Below are positions 19,032 to 26,774 of a stretch of DNA of 64,000 nucleotides, one piece after another. The notes beneath the pieces are model-generated. The model did no database searches and was not told the origin of the DNA. It saw only the letters and a program-made list of their open reading frames with translations. The DNA lies in assembly GCF_014698995.1 (NCBI RefSeq), contig NZ_JACWZZ010000003.1, forward strand, positions 1-64,000, read 5' to 3'. The first letter of the stretch is position 1; every line of letters begins with the position of its first letter. Position numbers and translations under genes: made by a program. This stretch comes from Hymenobacter duratus. Its GTDB lineage: Bacteria; Bacteroidota; Bacteroidia; Cytophagales; Hymenobacteraceae.

Positions 19032-20207
19032 CTACGCAGGCACAGTATGCTTCAATATGCTGACAATTGACTCTATCATAGCCATCTGCTTTGGTCCTGG
19101 CTTATCTGGATAGCTCTGGGCGTACTGTTGAATTTTACGGTACCAGCATTGGCCGTGAGGAGCTGGGTTTACTCGGATGAAGTGCCGTAATCCTATTACA
19201 GTTGGCTCCGCTCTGTGACGAATGAGGTCGATTGTCAGACGCTTCACGGTTCGCACGTTGCTATTGTCGCTGCTCGCTTCATGCGCTACACTGTGCTGCT
19301 GGCGTACTACCGGCTGCTGATTCAGAAAGCTAAAATCGAACAGGGTTACCACGGCATGTTTTAGGTTACGATGGGCGTCACGTGTAGACTCACTCAAGTC
19401 CTGAAACTGAAAGCTAGTCCCAACGGCATCAAGAAATAATGCTTCTAGCCGCTCCTGGTCCAAGAGTTGCAACACATGGAAGCTTGGTAAGCCTCGAAAG
19501 AATTTGCTGGTGCAGCGGTCTTCTATACGTACCACAGGCCTGCAAATGTCCAAGCCGTTATCGGCGTGGAATTCAGAAATGTATCCTTTACCGTTATTTA
19601 GGATTTCTGCGCTCTTGCAATAAGCAACTATCTGTTTGCCACTGCTATTAGGTGAAGTGTAAGAACCTCCAAAGTAGTAGGTGCCTTCTCGTTCCGTAAT
19701 ACTCAGTCTCCCTTGCACAGGTCGATAACGAATATCGGTATTATGCTTTCGTGGCAGGTATTTAAAGATGTCATCCAACTGCCTCAGTAGGGCTGTGGTA
19801 TCTTGGCTTCTATCCTGATACTGTATGTCTAAAGCTATTTCTAGAATGCCTATCGAACTGTAACGCAAGCCTGTGGACTTTTGTATAATACCAAGGTAGT
19901 ACGACCACCCAGGTAAAGTATACAGGATTTCATTTTTGAAGGCGAAGCGTTGCGCTTTCAGCTTTTGTGGCTTTGTGCAGTCAGTGGACAAGTCGCCAAC
20001 GTGGATGTCGTTAATCCACATTTCCCAGCTATGCCGGTAGTTTTTAGTCAGGCTCGACTGAAGTCGTAAGGAGACTTCAGGACTTACCCGGTAGACGTTG
20101 CCCGATTTGGGGAATTTGATGATGCGTTGGTAGTCGAAAACTTGCTCGGATTTAAGATTTAAGGCAAGTTTATCTATACATACCACGTATGTAAGTGTAG
20201 TAAACAC
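19032..20207 (-). CDS. Rep_trans-like replication initiation or relaxase protein
   Basis: A 391-residue protein. The middle part has the features of rolling-circle replication initiators and MOBT relaxases of the Rep_trans type: a strand with ALDIQYQDR (about residues 121-129), YYFGGSYTSPNSSGKQ followed by VAYCKSAEI, an NGLD turn and the PVVRIEDR strand. The catalytic Tyr cannot be fixed by eye. In integrative elements such proteins nick a DNA origin for replication and mobilization. It follows the ribbon-helix-helix gene by 51 bases on the same strand. The family assignment is moderate; a plain hypothetical remains possible. Confidence 0.6.
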   Translation of the reverse strand: MFTTLTYVVCIDKLALNLKSEQVFDYQRIIKFPKSGNVYRVSPEVSLRLQSSLTKNYRHSWEMWINDIHVGDLSTDCTKPQKLKAQRFAFKNEILYTLPGWSYYLGIIQKSTGLRYSSIGILEIALDIQYQDRSQDTTALLRQLDDIFKYLPRKHNTDIRYRPVQGRLSITEREGTYYFGGSYTSPNSSGKQIVAYCKSAEILNNGKGYISEFHADNGLDICRPVVRIEDRCTSKFFRGLPSFHVLQLLDQERLEALFLDAVGTSFQFQDLSESTRDAHRNLKHAVVTLFDFSFLNQQPVVRQQHSVAHEASSDNSNVRTVKRLTIDLIRHRAEPTVIGLRHFIRVNPAPHGQCWYRKIQQYAQSYPDKPGPKQMAMIESIVSILKHTVPA

Positions 20208-20221
20208 GGTGTTGGAATCAA

Positions 20222-20258
20222 AGAAGCTGGGGCCTGGGATGAGGTCCCGGCTTTTCTG
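20222..20258. repeat. Hairpin between the RHH gene and the Rep-like gene
   Basis: A 10-bp stem with two imperfect pairs, GC-rich, lies between the two co-directional genes. It may be a regulatory hairpin or a replication-nick structure. Confidence 0.35.
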
Positions 20259-20417
20259 TTATTCAGCCATTTTGGTGGGCTGTGAAGCTGTGTAGGCTTC
20301 CAAGTAGGCGCGGACTAGGCGCGAGAGGGTTTCACTGTTCTGGCGGGCGGTTTCGTGAGCCAGATTCAGCAGCTTTGCGGGTACCCGGACGTGCAGGCGA
20401 TTGTCATTGAATTTCAT
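20259..20417 (-). CDS. Small ribbon-helix-helix-like DNA-binding protein
   Basis: A 52-residue protein starting at the ATG at 20417 (MKFNDNRLHVRVPAKLLNLA). The short beta strand RLHVRVP followed by two helices fits the ribbon-helix-helix (Arc/CopG) fold, found in plasmid copy-control, partition and relaxosome accessory proteins. It directly precedes the Rep-like gene, which suggests a relaxosome or copy-control partner. A longer in-frame version exists to 20462 but its first 15 residues do not resemble the fold. No toxin gene is seen next to it. Confidence 0.65.
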   Translation of the reverse strand: MKFNDNRLHVRVPAKLLNLAHETARQNSETLSRLVRAYLEAYTASQPTKMAE

Positions 20418-20577
20418 ACTTGGGGTTTGCCCTAAATAGAGGGGGTGTGCCCAAGTGTCCACTTTTTTGTGTTCATGGGAAAATGAAAATCACGCCGTAC
20501 TGATGCGTTTTCTTCATTTTCGTTTTGAAATTCAATTCCGCAATAGAAAAATCACATGCGTAGTCCCTGGCTTTAAG

Positions 20578-20841
20578 CTAATGCATGCTGTTTTTGGGGA
20601 GCCAGCTAGGCCCTGTACCTAAATTGTCGTCCAGGAGGCTCAAACAACAGTTTGCAAACCTGTATTTGAGTTCAACAAGGCCCGATTTTGACGTATCCTG
20701 GTACTGTGCGGAACGATAAACAGGGGTTACGGAACGTTTAGTGAAGCTTACTTTCTGGACTAGCACGGCTCTGCGTAAAAGGTGCCTGCTGTAACTTCTG
20801 CTGACAGAAATTTCCGGTGAGTTGGGGATTCTTCTCTTCAT
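20578..20841 (-). CDS. Hypothetical ORF in the element, doubtful
   Basis: An 87-codon reading frame, basic and serine-rich, in the 565-base gap between the ribbon-helix-helix gene and the integrase. It has no recognisable domain, and its codon use does not stand out. It is listed because the gap is otherwise empty of genes; it may be noncoding. Confidence 0.2.
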   Translation of the reverse strand: MKRRIPNSPEISVSRSYSRHLLRRAVLVQKVSFTKRSVTPVYRSAQYQDTSKSGLVELKYRFANCCLSLLDDNLGTGPSWLPKNSMH

Positions 20842-20928
20842 ACCTAAGGTAAGGTTTGAAGGACGTTATTGTAACCCAGGAGCATGAGCTTCTTAATTAT
20901 GGCATCTTTTTTTGATACGACAGGGCAT

Positions 20929-20962
20929 GAAAAAGCCCCCAACTGAAAGGCCGGAGGCTACC
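20929..20962 (-). terminator. Candidate terminator of the integrase gene
   Basis: On the minus strand AGCCTCC pairs with GGGGGCT (one mismatch) and is followed by TTTTT, about 20 bases after the integrase stop. Confidence 0.5.
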
Positions 20963-20982
20963 TGTAATGAATTCGGTTAAGA

Positions 20983-22281
20983 TTATGAGGCCAAGATGGC
21001 GGCAATAGCTTCGGCCTCCCCTGCTGCTGCATTCAGATAACGATTGAAGCTCCTGTAATCAGTCCATCCGCCCCAAACCATTACCATCTTCTGAGTTACC
21101 TGCGGCCGTAGCATCATGTTTGTAGCGAAGGAGCGACGAGGCGAGTGTGTGCCGACAAATTCCCACCGGGGGCCGGTACGGGTGGTTTTCTTGCCGCCTA
21201 TCTTGACTTCTATTGTTATTTCTTCGTGCATGGTGTCTAAGTGCTGCATTAGCTCCTTCGCGTAGCGGTTGTAAACCTGGTTTGATAACTGCGGTATCTT
21301 CCAGTTAAATTCTTCCAGTATGCGCCCAGCGACCGGAAAAACCGGGCAATTGACGCCTGATTCTGTTTTTTGCCTGTCAAAAACAATTCTACCGGCCTTC
21401 ACGTGATGCTTTTGGAGCTGCATCAGGTCAATGTACGCCAGGGCTGTCCAGCACTGCAACAGGAATAGATTGCGAACGGTGTGAAGTCGTGGGCTATGGC
21501 TCAAGTCGAGGGTTTCCAAAGCTGCCACCTCTTCAGGCGTTAGGGTAACGTCTGCATAATTGCTTTCTGACTTGACGGTGTACAGGGTCTGAATCTTCTT
21601 GTAATCAAATGTCAATTCTGAAGCGTAGCAGGATAGAAACTTGCGCAAGGCCTTCACCCGCCGCTGTATTGTGGTATCCTGACTGAGTATAGTGCGGGTG
21701 CCTCTCTTCCCAGTGGTTTCGCGGGGTTGGGTAAGCCATTCTTGGAAGCTCTGAGTATCTGTTAGAGTTAGGTCTCTGAGGCCTATGAAACGCTTCTTTT
21801 GTGTCTGCTGCTGCCATAGCTTCAGGTTAGCTAGCAGGTTGCGGTACATGATTTTGGAGCCTTCTGACTTCCATTCGGGGCGACCGGCCAGGATAAAGGC
21901 TTCTAGGACTTCGACTAGCTCAGGCTCTTCTACGGCCTCGGCTACTGGTGCAGCCTGGGCGTCAATAGCAGCGGTTAACTCTGAAACGCTGGGGTATCGG
22001 TTGAGAGTATCGTGTAAACGGTGTATAGTAGCGTTGGTATCCCTGAGGCGTTTCTGTGCGCGGCGGGTGTCGCCGGTTGGGTCTGTGCTGCCTGCGGCCT
22101 TGATGGTGGCACCGTCCCAGAAAATGTACTCCCCGTTGGCGTTTTTCTTCGCGTTTACCTTGATACCGGTTGAAATACGTTTGAAGCTGCCGTTAACGTC
22201 TCTGTATTCGACTGTCAGCACTGCATACCCATCGGCGGGCTTACGCAGTACGAGGCTTGCAGCGGTGGTTTTGGCCTTCAT
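20983..22281 (-). CDS. Tyrosine-type integrase (IntDOT-like)
   Basis: A 432-residue tyrosine recombinase. The N-terminal arm-binding domain, a SAM-like core-binding domain (about residues 105-220) and the catalytic domain are in order. The first catalytic Arg is absent: the usual TGLR block reads TALAYIDL, as in Bacteroidota integrases related to IntDOT, which also lack Arg I. The Lys (RQKTESG), HSPRRSF (His and Arg II), WGGWTD and the nucleophile Tyr in SFNRYL are present. The ATG at 22281 is preferred because the longer frame to 22335 overlaps repeat sites. It sits beside attR, the expected place for the element's integrase. Confidence 0.93.
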   Translation of the reverse strand: MKAKTTAASLVLRKPADGYAVLTVEYRDVNGSFKRISTGIKVNAKKNANGEYIFWDGATIKAAGSTDPTGDTRRAQKRLRDTNATIHRLHDTLNRYPSVSELTAAIDAQAAPVAEAVEEPELVEVLEAFILAGRPEWKSEGSKIMYRNLLANLKLWQQQTQKKRFIGLRDLTLTDTQSFQEWLTQPRETTGKRGTRTILSQDTTIQRRVKALRKFLSCYASELTFDYKKIQTLYTVKSESNYADVTLTPEEVAALETLDLSHSPRLHTVRNLFLLQCWTALAYIDLMQLQKHHVKAGRIVFDRQKTESGVNCPVFPVAGRILEEFNWKIPQLSNQVYNRYAKELMQHLDTMHEEITIEVKIGGKKTTRTGPRWEFVGTHSPRRSFATNMMLRPQVTQKMVMVWGGWTDYRSFNRYLNAAAGEAEAIAAILAS

Positions 22282-22286
22282 TTTCG

Positions 22287-22347
22287 AGGGGTATCGGTTG
22301 GGTGTATCGGTTAGACAACAAGCCAAAGTTAGCAAACCGATACACCC
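22287..22347. repeat. Direct and inverted repeats in front of the integrase gene
   Basis: AGGGGTATCG at 22287-22296 and GGGTGTATCGGTT at 22300-22312, with the latter inverted exactly at 22335-22347. The array lies right before the integrase start and could serve as arm sites, as an operator, or both. Confidence 0.6.
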
Positions 22348-22355
22348 CTGGATAA

Positions 22356-22372
22356 CGTTTAGGTATCGGTAT
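22356..22372 (+). repeat. Arm-type 17-bp repeat near attR
   Basis: CGTTTAGGTATCGGTAT, an exact copy of 11832-11848 near attL, in the same orientation. Confidence 0.65.
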
Positions 22373-22470
22373 GGGAAAGATTATAGTATATTTGAAGCAC
22401 TGAGCAGGCAACAAATAGCCTTTTTGAGCATCCTGAGCACATTTCAGGTTAAGTAAAATCATTACTTTAC

Positions 22471-22490
22471 AGTCCCGTCCGGACCGCAAA
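22471..22490 (+). repeat. Right attachment repeat (attR core)
   Basis: Exact copy of the 20-bp attL core. It continues into sequence identical to that behind the second tRNA-Asp (22471-22527 matches 25058-25114, 57 bp). Confidence 0.9.
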
Positions 22491-22528
22491 GGCCCTTCAG
22501 AGAAATCTGAAGGGCCTTTTGCTTTTTT
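22488..22528 (+). terminator. Displaced original terminator of tRNA-Asp copy 1
   Basis: 13-bp stem (22488-22500 with 22507-22519) and T-rich tail. It is the same as the terminator behind tRNA-Asp copy 2 and was separated from its tRNA by the element. Confidence 0.8.
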
Positions 22529-22569
22529 CGGGCTTGTTACTTATTACTTACTCTGCTATTCCATCCAAT

Positions 22570-23040
22570 ATGAAGCGCTACGAGAAAGTATTATTGGCGC
22601 TGCTTGGGCTGGCGCTTGTCTGGCTGGCCGCCCCTACCCGCGGAGCAACGGGGTTATTTACCATGCTTCTGTGGCTGCTGGCAGGATCGTATCTGGTCGG
22701 GGGCTATTGGCTTTTTCGTACACCTCCAACTCCACCAGCCTCGTTTCGTATTCTGGGCGGCATCTGCCTGGCGGCCTCCGTGCTTGGATTACTCCCTGCT
22801 ATTGAGTTGCGGGCTCAACCCCACGACCTACTGCTGCCAGCAGCAAGCGGCGTTTTTGCCTTTGTGCTACTTGTATATGGCAAACGCAACCAAGAGGCAG
22901 CGGCATTAAAGCCGCTACTACTGCGCACTTTGGTCGTGTTTGGGCTCTGTGCCTTTTTCGCTTACCCCCCCCATTACGTTTACTCCTTACCGACATGCAC
23001 TGCTCCTTCTGAACCGCAGCAACGAGTATTTAACAGCTAA
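22570..23040 (+). CDS. Membrane protein, probable N-terminal half of a frameshifted gene
   Basis: A 156-residue frame from the ATG at 22570, with four to five hydrophobic segments (about residues 7-24, 31-48, 58-79, 89-104 and 116-133) and little else. A run of eight C at 22965-22972 lies just after the last hydrophobic segment. After it, the reading frame used here becomes ordinary polar sequence, while the frame of the following TPR gene shows host-like codons (CTG CTC CTT CTG AAC CGC). One extra C would fuse both into a membrane-anchored TPR protein. Alternatively the two are separate, closely spaced genes. Confidence 0.6.
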   Translation: MKRYEKVLLALLGLALVWLAAPTRGATGLFTMLLWLLAGSYLVGGYWLFRTPPTPPASFRILGGICLAASVLGLLPAIELRAQPHDLLLPAASGVFAFVLLVYGKRNQEAAALKPLLLRTLVVFGLCAFFAYPPHYVYSLPTCTAPSEPQQRVFNS

Positions 23041-23047
23041 TCTGCGC

Positions 23048-24772
23048 ATGTTTGGCTTTATAGCATCGTATGAAGAAGCGTATGCCGAACACGACTGCCA
23101 GGCGGCTATCCGGTATGCACACCTGGCCAATAGGGCTGGCCGTCAATGGTTGGGTATCGACGCGGATACTACGGCCCAGGCTGAGAGGTGGAAAATCAGT
23201 GGCACATACGAATTTCTGTATAAAGCCTATAAATGCCAGGCAGATGCGGCCTACACTCAGCAACGCTACGCAGAGGCTTTGCGCAGTTATGAGCAGGCCT
23301 TGAAGTTTCTTCATCAAGGCGACTTCCGCAGAGATGGCACCGAAGAATCTCCTGCTTACCACGAAGAAAACAAGGCTTGGTTGCTCAATGACATGGCGCT
23401 TTGCTACGGCCACCTGCAGCAGCCCGTCAAAGGTGATACATTCTTTTTGCGGGCGGCCAAGCTGTACCGAAGTGTCCATCAAAAACCGGATGATGGTATG
23501 GCAAGACTTGCAGCTAATCTCGCTTACTCCCAGCGCAGCCAAGGGCATTATGAGGTATCCAACCAGCTTTACCGCCAGGCAAATAGATTCCTGGCTCGTG
23601 ACACCACGCAGCAAGCCTATACTGACCGTACCTCAAATGCCATCCAGATTGCCTTGAACCACATAGGCCAAGACAGTATTCCGCAGGCGTTGTCGGGGCT
23701 TCAGGCCTTGCACATCAGTTCGACCGATTCAACCTCTTATTACTTAGCTAGTTTTTACACAGGTATTTGCTTTTTCAAGCAAAGCCGCTATGCAGTGGCC
23801 GAACAGTTCCTTCTGCGCTGTTTACGGCATTATCAAAAGAATGCCCGCGACAATTGGACTAGTTTGGTAGGAGTTGAAATTGTACTGGCATATAATTTTC
23901 TAAGCCAAGCCAAGTATGCAAAGGCTATGCAACTGGCTAACACAGCACAAGTTCGAATCACAAAGAAATCAGGTTCCAACAACGCGGCCTATTACAAATG
24001 TTCTACGCTGCTGGCTTCTATCCACAAAGCGCAGGGCCACTATACCAAGGCGGCTGCGCTATACCAGCAGGAGCTTAGGTTTTTGCAGTCTCAGACAACA
24101 AGTAACACAATGGTGCTACCCGGTATTCAGGCTGAACTGGCTGAACTGAGCGTGACGTTGGACGAGTTGGAAGCCGCGCGCTCCTACGCGGCTCAGCTTC
24201 CAGTTAAGGAAGTGCATTCTCCCAGCCAGACTCCGATCCTCACTGCAGCAGCTTACGTCGCCTATGCTTCCGGCCAATACCCCAAGGCCCGAGCACACTA
24301 TCAGGCCACCTTACGGATTAACCGTGCTTTTGGTACTAGCAGCAGCACCACAGGATATGCGCTTAATGGTCTAGGACTAGTGGCTATGGCACAGCACGAC
24401 CTGCCAGAGGCTGATTCTTTATTTGGCCGCTCTTTGCAGCTTCACCGCAAATTTTTTACCGGGCCACACCCTGCCACAGCAAGTGTATTACTGAACTACA
24501 GTCAGCTACGCATACAGCAGAACAGGCATACGGAGGCCGACGCAATGATACAGGAGGCCACAGCCATGCTGAATATCCTGCTTCCTGCCGACCATGACGC
24601 CTTGGCCGACGCAGCCCCTAGAAAAGGTGAACTGGCACGCAGGCAGGGCCAACCAGATAATTTATATTTCCAGCGTGCATTCGCCATCTACAACCATAAG
24701 TTTGGGTCTGGCCATTGGAAGACGAAACAAGCACGCGCCTACCTCACAGCAGCTCCAGCGGCCCGCCGATAA
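23048..24772 (+). CDS. TPR-repeat protein
   Basis: A 574-residue protein made mostly of tetratricopeptide repeats; typical helix-A/helix-B pairs are seen at YAEALRSYEQALKFL, in the GDTFFLRAAKLY region, near KAAALYQQELRFL and at YPKARAHYQATLRI. TPR arrays act as protein-binding scaffolds. The ATG at 23048 is 8 bases after the preceding stop; an in-frame ATG at 22940 also exists, and the frame is open and coding-like upstream to the 8-C tract. No enzymatic domain is seen. It may be the C-terminal part of a frameshifted membrane-anchored gene. Confidence 0.75.
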   Translation: MFGFIASYEEAYAEHDCQAAIRYAHLANRAGRQWLGIDADTTAQAERWKISGTYEFLYKAYKCQADAAYTQQRYAEALRSYEQALKFLHQGDFRRDGTEESPAYHEENKAWLLNDMALCYGHLQQPVKGDTFFLRAAKLYRSVHQKPDDGMARLAANLAYSQRSQGHYEVSNQLYRQANRFLARDTTQQAYTDRTSNAIQIALNHIGQDSIPQALSGLQALHISSTDSTSYYLASFYTGICFFKQSRYAVAEQFLLRCLRHYQKNARDNWTSLVGVEIVLAYNFLSQAKYAKAMQLANTAQVRITKKSGSNNAAYYKCSTLLASIHKAQGHYTKAAALYQQELRFLQSQTTSNTMVLPGIQAELAELSVTLDELEAARSYAAQLPVKEVHSPSQTPILTAAAYVAYASGQYPKARAHYQATLRINRAFGTSSSTTGYALNGLGLVAMAQHDLPEADSLFGRSLQLHRKFFTGPHPATASVLLNYSQLRIQQNRHTEADAMIQEATAMLNILLPADHDALADAAPRKGELARRQGQPDNLYFQRAFAIYNHKFGSGHWKTKQARAYLTAAPAARR

Positions 24773-24925
24773 AGCTACTGCAGGCTGCTCTTTAGTATCA
24801 AAAGTGAGAACAAATTGCTGTTATGCCACACTACCGTTGCCTTTGATTATCAATCCAGTGCATTCGAAAAGCCTGGTGGCAACAACAAAAACATCATTTT
24901 TTATTCATTGAAGCAGCTTTTGAGG

Positions 24926-24955
24926 TTGTAAATCCCGAAAGCCCTCCTACCTTTG
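24926..24955 (+). promoter_or_regulatory. Promoter of tRNA-Asp copy 2
   Basis: TTG (24926-24928), 19-nt spacer, TACCTTTG (24948-24955), a close match to the Bacteroidota promoter, 44 bases before the tRNA. Confidence 0.7.
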
Positions 24956-24999
24956 CAGCACCTTAACGGAAAGCAGCTGGCTTCCCTGAAAGATGAACT

Positions 25000-25073
25000 G
25001 GTTCGGTAGTTCAGTTGGTTAGAATGCCGCCCTGTCACGGCGGAGGTCGCGGGTTCGAGTCCCGTCCGGACCG
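25000..25073 (+). tRNA. tRNA-Asp (GTC), copy 2
   Basis: The same 74-nt sequence as copy 1 at 11707-11780, with anticodon GTC, followed by its native terminator. It is intact and unoccupied, so it could serve as a second integration target. Confidence 0.97.
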
Positions 25074-25074
25074 C

Positions 25075-25114
25075 AAAGGCCCTTCAGAGAAATCTGAAGG
25101 GCCTTTTGCTTTTT
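25075..25114 (+). terminator. Terminator of tRNA-Asp copy 2
   Basis: 13-bp stem (25075-25087 with 25094-25106), 6-nt loop and T-rich tail. Confidence 0.85.
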
Positions 25115-25385
25115 CCACCAGGTCCAACTACACCATATCTCACTTGGTAGCGGAGCCTCCGGTATGCAGCAGTTGCTGCCAGTTGCGAGAGGCAACTTTT
25201 TCAAAACCCGAAATCTACTCCAAACCTCGTTTAAATTGTCTTAACACATGATTTAGTAGTTATTTTAACATACCATTACTTCTATTCATTGTACATTTTT
25301 TTGTTATTTTAGGATTAAAAAATTGCAAAGGAAACTCAGGCTGGATATCTTAGGACATCGGTTCACCCTCAACAACCAACCACCT

Positions 25386-25631
25386 ATGAGAAAATCAGTA
25401 CTGTTACTACCCGCCCTTATTGTCGTCGTTGGCCTGTCGCAAGCTGCTGCGGGTACTTCTGCTACCCTGCTTACCCCTTCGGCCCCGACCGGCCAACTGG
25501 ATATCGCCGCTACTCCGGAAGCAGCGCCCATTTTCAAGTCGAAGCCGATTCTGCACCGCCCGAATTACACCTACTACAAAGCTGACAAGAAGAAAAAAGG
25601 CATTTTCCGCCTCTTCTCTTTCGGCAAGTAA
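25386..25631 (+). CDS. Small exported basic protein
   Basis: An 81-residue protein starting at MRKSVLLLPAL, with a signal peptide of about 20 residues. The mature part is a short Thr/Ala/Pro-rich linker followed by the C-terminal motif HRPNYTYYKADKKKKGIF and a final FGK. The small exported protein at 33304-33534 shares this motif (HRPNYKMYKGRKKKGLF, then FGK), so they form a small family. The Lys-rich, Tyr-containing tail suggests binding to nucleic acid, a surface polymer or lipopolysaccharide; this is inference. No known domain is recognised. Confidence 0.75.
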   Translation: MRKSVLLLPALIVVVGLSQAAAGTSATLLTPSAPTGQLDIAATPEAAPIFKSKPILHRPNYTYYKADKKKKGIFRLFSFGK

Positions 25632-25650
25632 CCCTCCACCTCCCCTTCAC

Positions 25651-25683
25651 ACAGAGGCCCCGCGTCATCCGCCGGGCCTCTGT
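25651..25683. terminator. Stem-loop between convergent genes
   Basis: 10-bp perfect stem (25651-25660 with 25674-25683) with a 13-nt loop and no strong T run, 20 bases after the small exported protein. Confidence 0.5.
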
Positions 25684-25704
25684 GCATTTACGCGTGTTGT
25701 GTAG

Positions 25705-26667
25705 CTAGTGGCTGGCAACCGCCATGCGCTGGCGAAGGTCTTCGATATCGGCGCGGCGGGCCAGCGCCGCCAGCCACTCTGCCGGAATAGCAGCCTCTCC
25801 GTACCGTAGCCCGGCTAGTCCGCCCGCTACAGCACCGGTCGTATCGGTATCATCACCGAGGTTGACGGCCGCCAGCACCGTTTCGGGGTAGCTAGAATAG
25901 CGAAGCAGGCACCACAGAGCCGCTTCCAGGGTATGCACCACATAGCCACCGCTGCTGATAGCCGTTACTGCTAGTTGAGGTAGTTGGCCGCTGAGAATGC
26001 GCCCGAACTGGTCTGTTTCTGTGGCGGGAACCTGCAGGCGCGACAACTGCCCTGGGGCGTCACGGCACAATGCCGTATATGCTTCACCAGGTGCGAGGCC
26101 AGACCGCAGATGGCGCGCTATTTCCAGATACAGCCAGCAGGCAATGGCCGAGCGAATATGGCCGTGTGTAACGGCCGACACGTCCCAGATGAGCTGAAAG
26201 CGGCTTTCCAGCGGCAACTCGGTTTGGTAGAAGGCCAGCGGCAGAATGCGCATCAGGGCCCCGTTGCCGTTGCTGTACTCGTCGGTGCCGCCAGCCAGAG
26301 GCGAGCCACCAGGGTTGCTTTTGAATTTGTGCAAGGCTTCGCGGGTGGTGATGCCAATGTCGAACACGGTGCCGTGGGGCGTCCAGAGGTTGTCGTAGTA
26401 CCAGCGGCAGCACGTCTCGGCCAGTTTGCGCACCGAAAAGCCGTCGGCAATGGTTTCGGCCAGACAGAACGTGAGGGAAGCATCATCGGACCAGGTGCCG
26501 GCGGGCTGGTGGTGGGTGCCATAGGCCCGCATCCCAACGACGGGGTCGGTGTGGCGGGCGGCGCGGCTTTGGAACTCCACCGGCACGCCCAGCGCGTCGC
26601 CGACGGCAAGGCCCAGCAAGGCGGCGCGAAGCTGAGCTTCGGGGGAAGAAGGAGAACTAGTAGCCAT
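25705..26667 (-). CDS. ADP-ribosylglycohydrolase family protein
   Basis: A 320-residue DraG/ARH-type hydrolase that removes ADP-ribose from proteins or small molecules. The N-terminal GLAVGDALGVPVEF, the metal-binding TWSDDASL and the C-terminal LGDDTDTTGAVAGGL blocks contain the acidic residues that hold the two Mg ions. Length fits the family. No ADP-ribosyltransferase is adjacent, so the substrate is unknown. It is followed on the left by a stem-loop shared with a convergent small gene. Confidence 0.94.
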   Translation of the reverse strand: MATSSPSSPEAQLRAALLGLAVGDALGVPVEFQSRAARHTDPVVGMRAYGTHHQPAGTWSDDASLTFCLAETIADGFSVRKLAETCCRWYYDNLWTPHGTVFDIGITTREALHKFKSNPGGSPLAGGTDEYSNGNGALMRILPLAFYQTELPLESRFQLIWDVSAVTHGHIRSAIACWLYLEIARHLRSGLAPGEAYTALCRDAPGQLSRLQVPATETDQFGRILSGQLPQLAVTAISSGGYVVHTLEAALWCLLRYSSYPETVLAAVNLGDDTDTTGAVAGGLAGLRYGEAAIPAEWLAALARRADIEDLRQRMAVASH

Positions 26668-26774
26668 AAGATAGAACAGGATGAGGAGGCCGAAAGGTAG
26701 CCGTTTGGCTTAAAACTGAGGGCAGCAGGCAATTCTTCACTACCCAGCATCTACCACCATTTCGCAGACAGTTG

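Larger units (their letters stand above)
11765..22490. mobile_element. tRNA-Asp-integrated element carrying a type I restriction-modification system
   Basis: A segment of about 10.7 kb bounded by exact 20-bp direct repeats of the tRNA-Asp 3' end (11765-11784 and 22471-22490). Reading left to right it has arm-type repeats, a small HTH/excisionase-like gene, hsdM-hsdS-hsdR, a Rep_trans-like replication or relaxase gene with a ribbon-helix-helix gene, and a tyrosine integrase next to the right end. Codon and base use are visibly less GC-rich than in flanking genes, most clearly in hsdS. No conjugative transfer or phage structural genes are present, so it is best described as an integrative, possibly mobilizable, element. 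The boundaries are seen directly; mobility is inferred. Confidence 0.88.

Noticed and set aside
20259..20417. Toxin-antitoxin pair with the ribbon-helix-helix gene as antitoxin
   Set aside because: The adjacent gene is a large Rep-like protein; no toxin-sized partner with a known fold is present.
22282..22335. N-terminal extension of the integrase
   Set aside because: This stretch contains the direct and inverted repeats; the ATG at 22281 fits the family start.
22491..24999. Second integrated element between attR and tRNA-Asp copy 2
   Set aside because: The flanking 57-bp repeats are explained by tandem tRNA-Asp copies; no integrase or mobility gene is inside.
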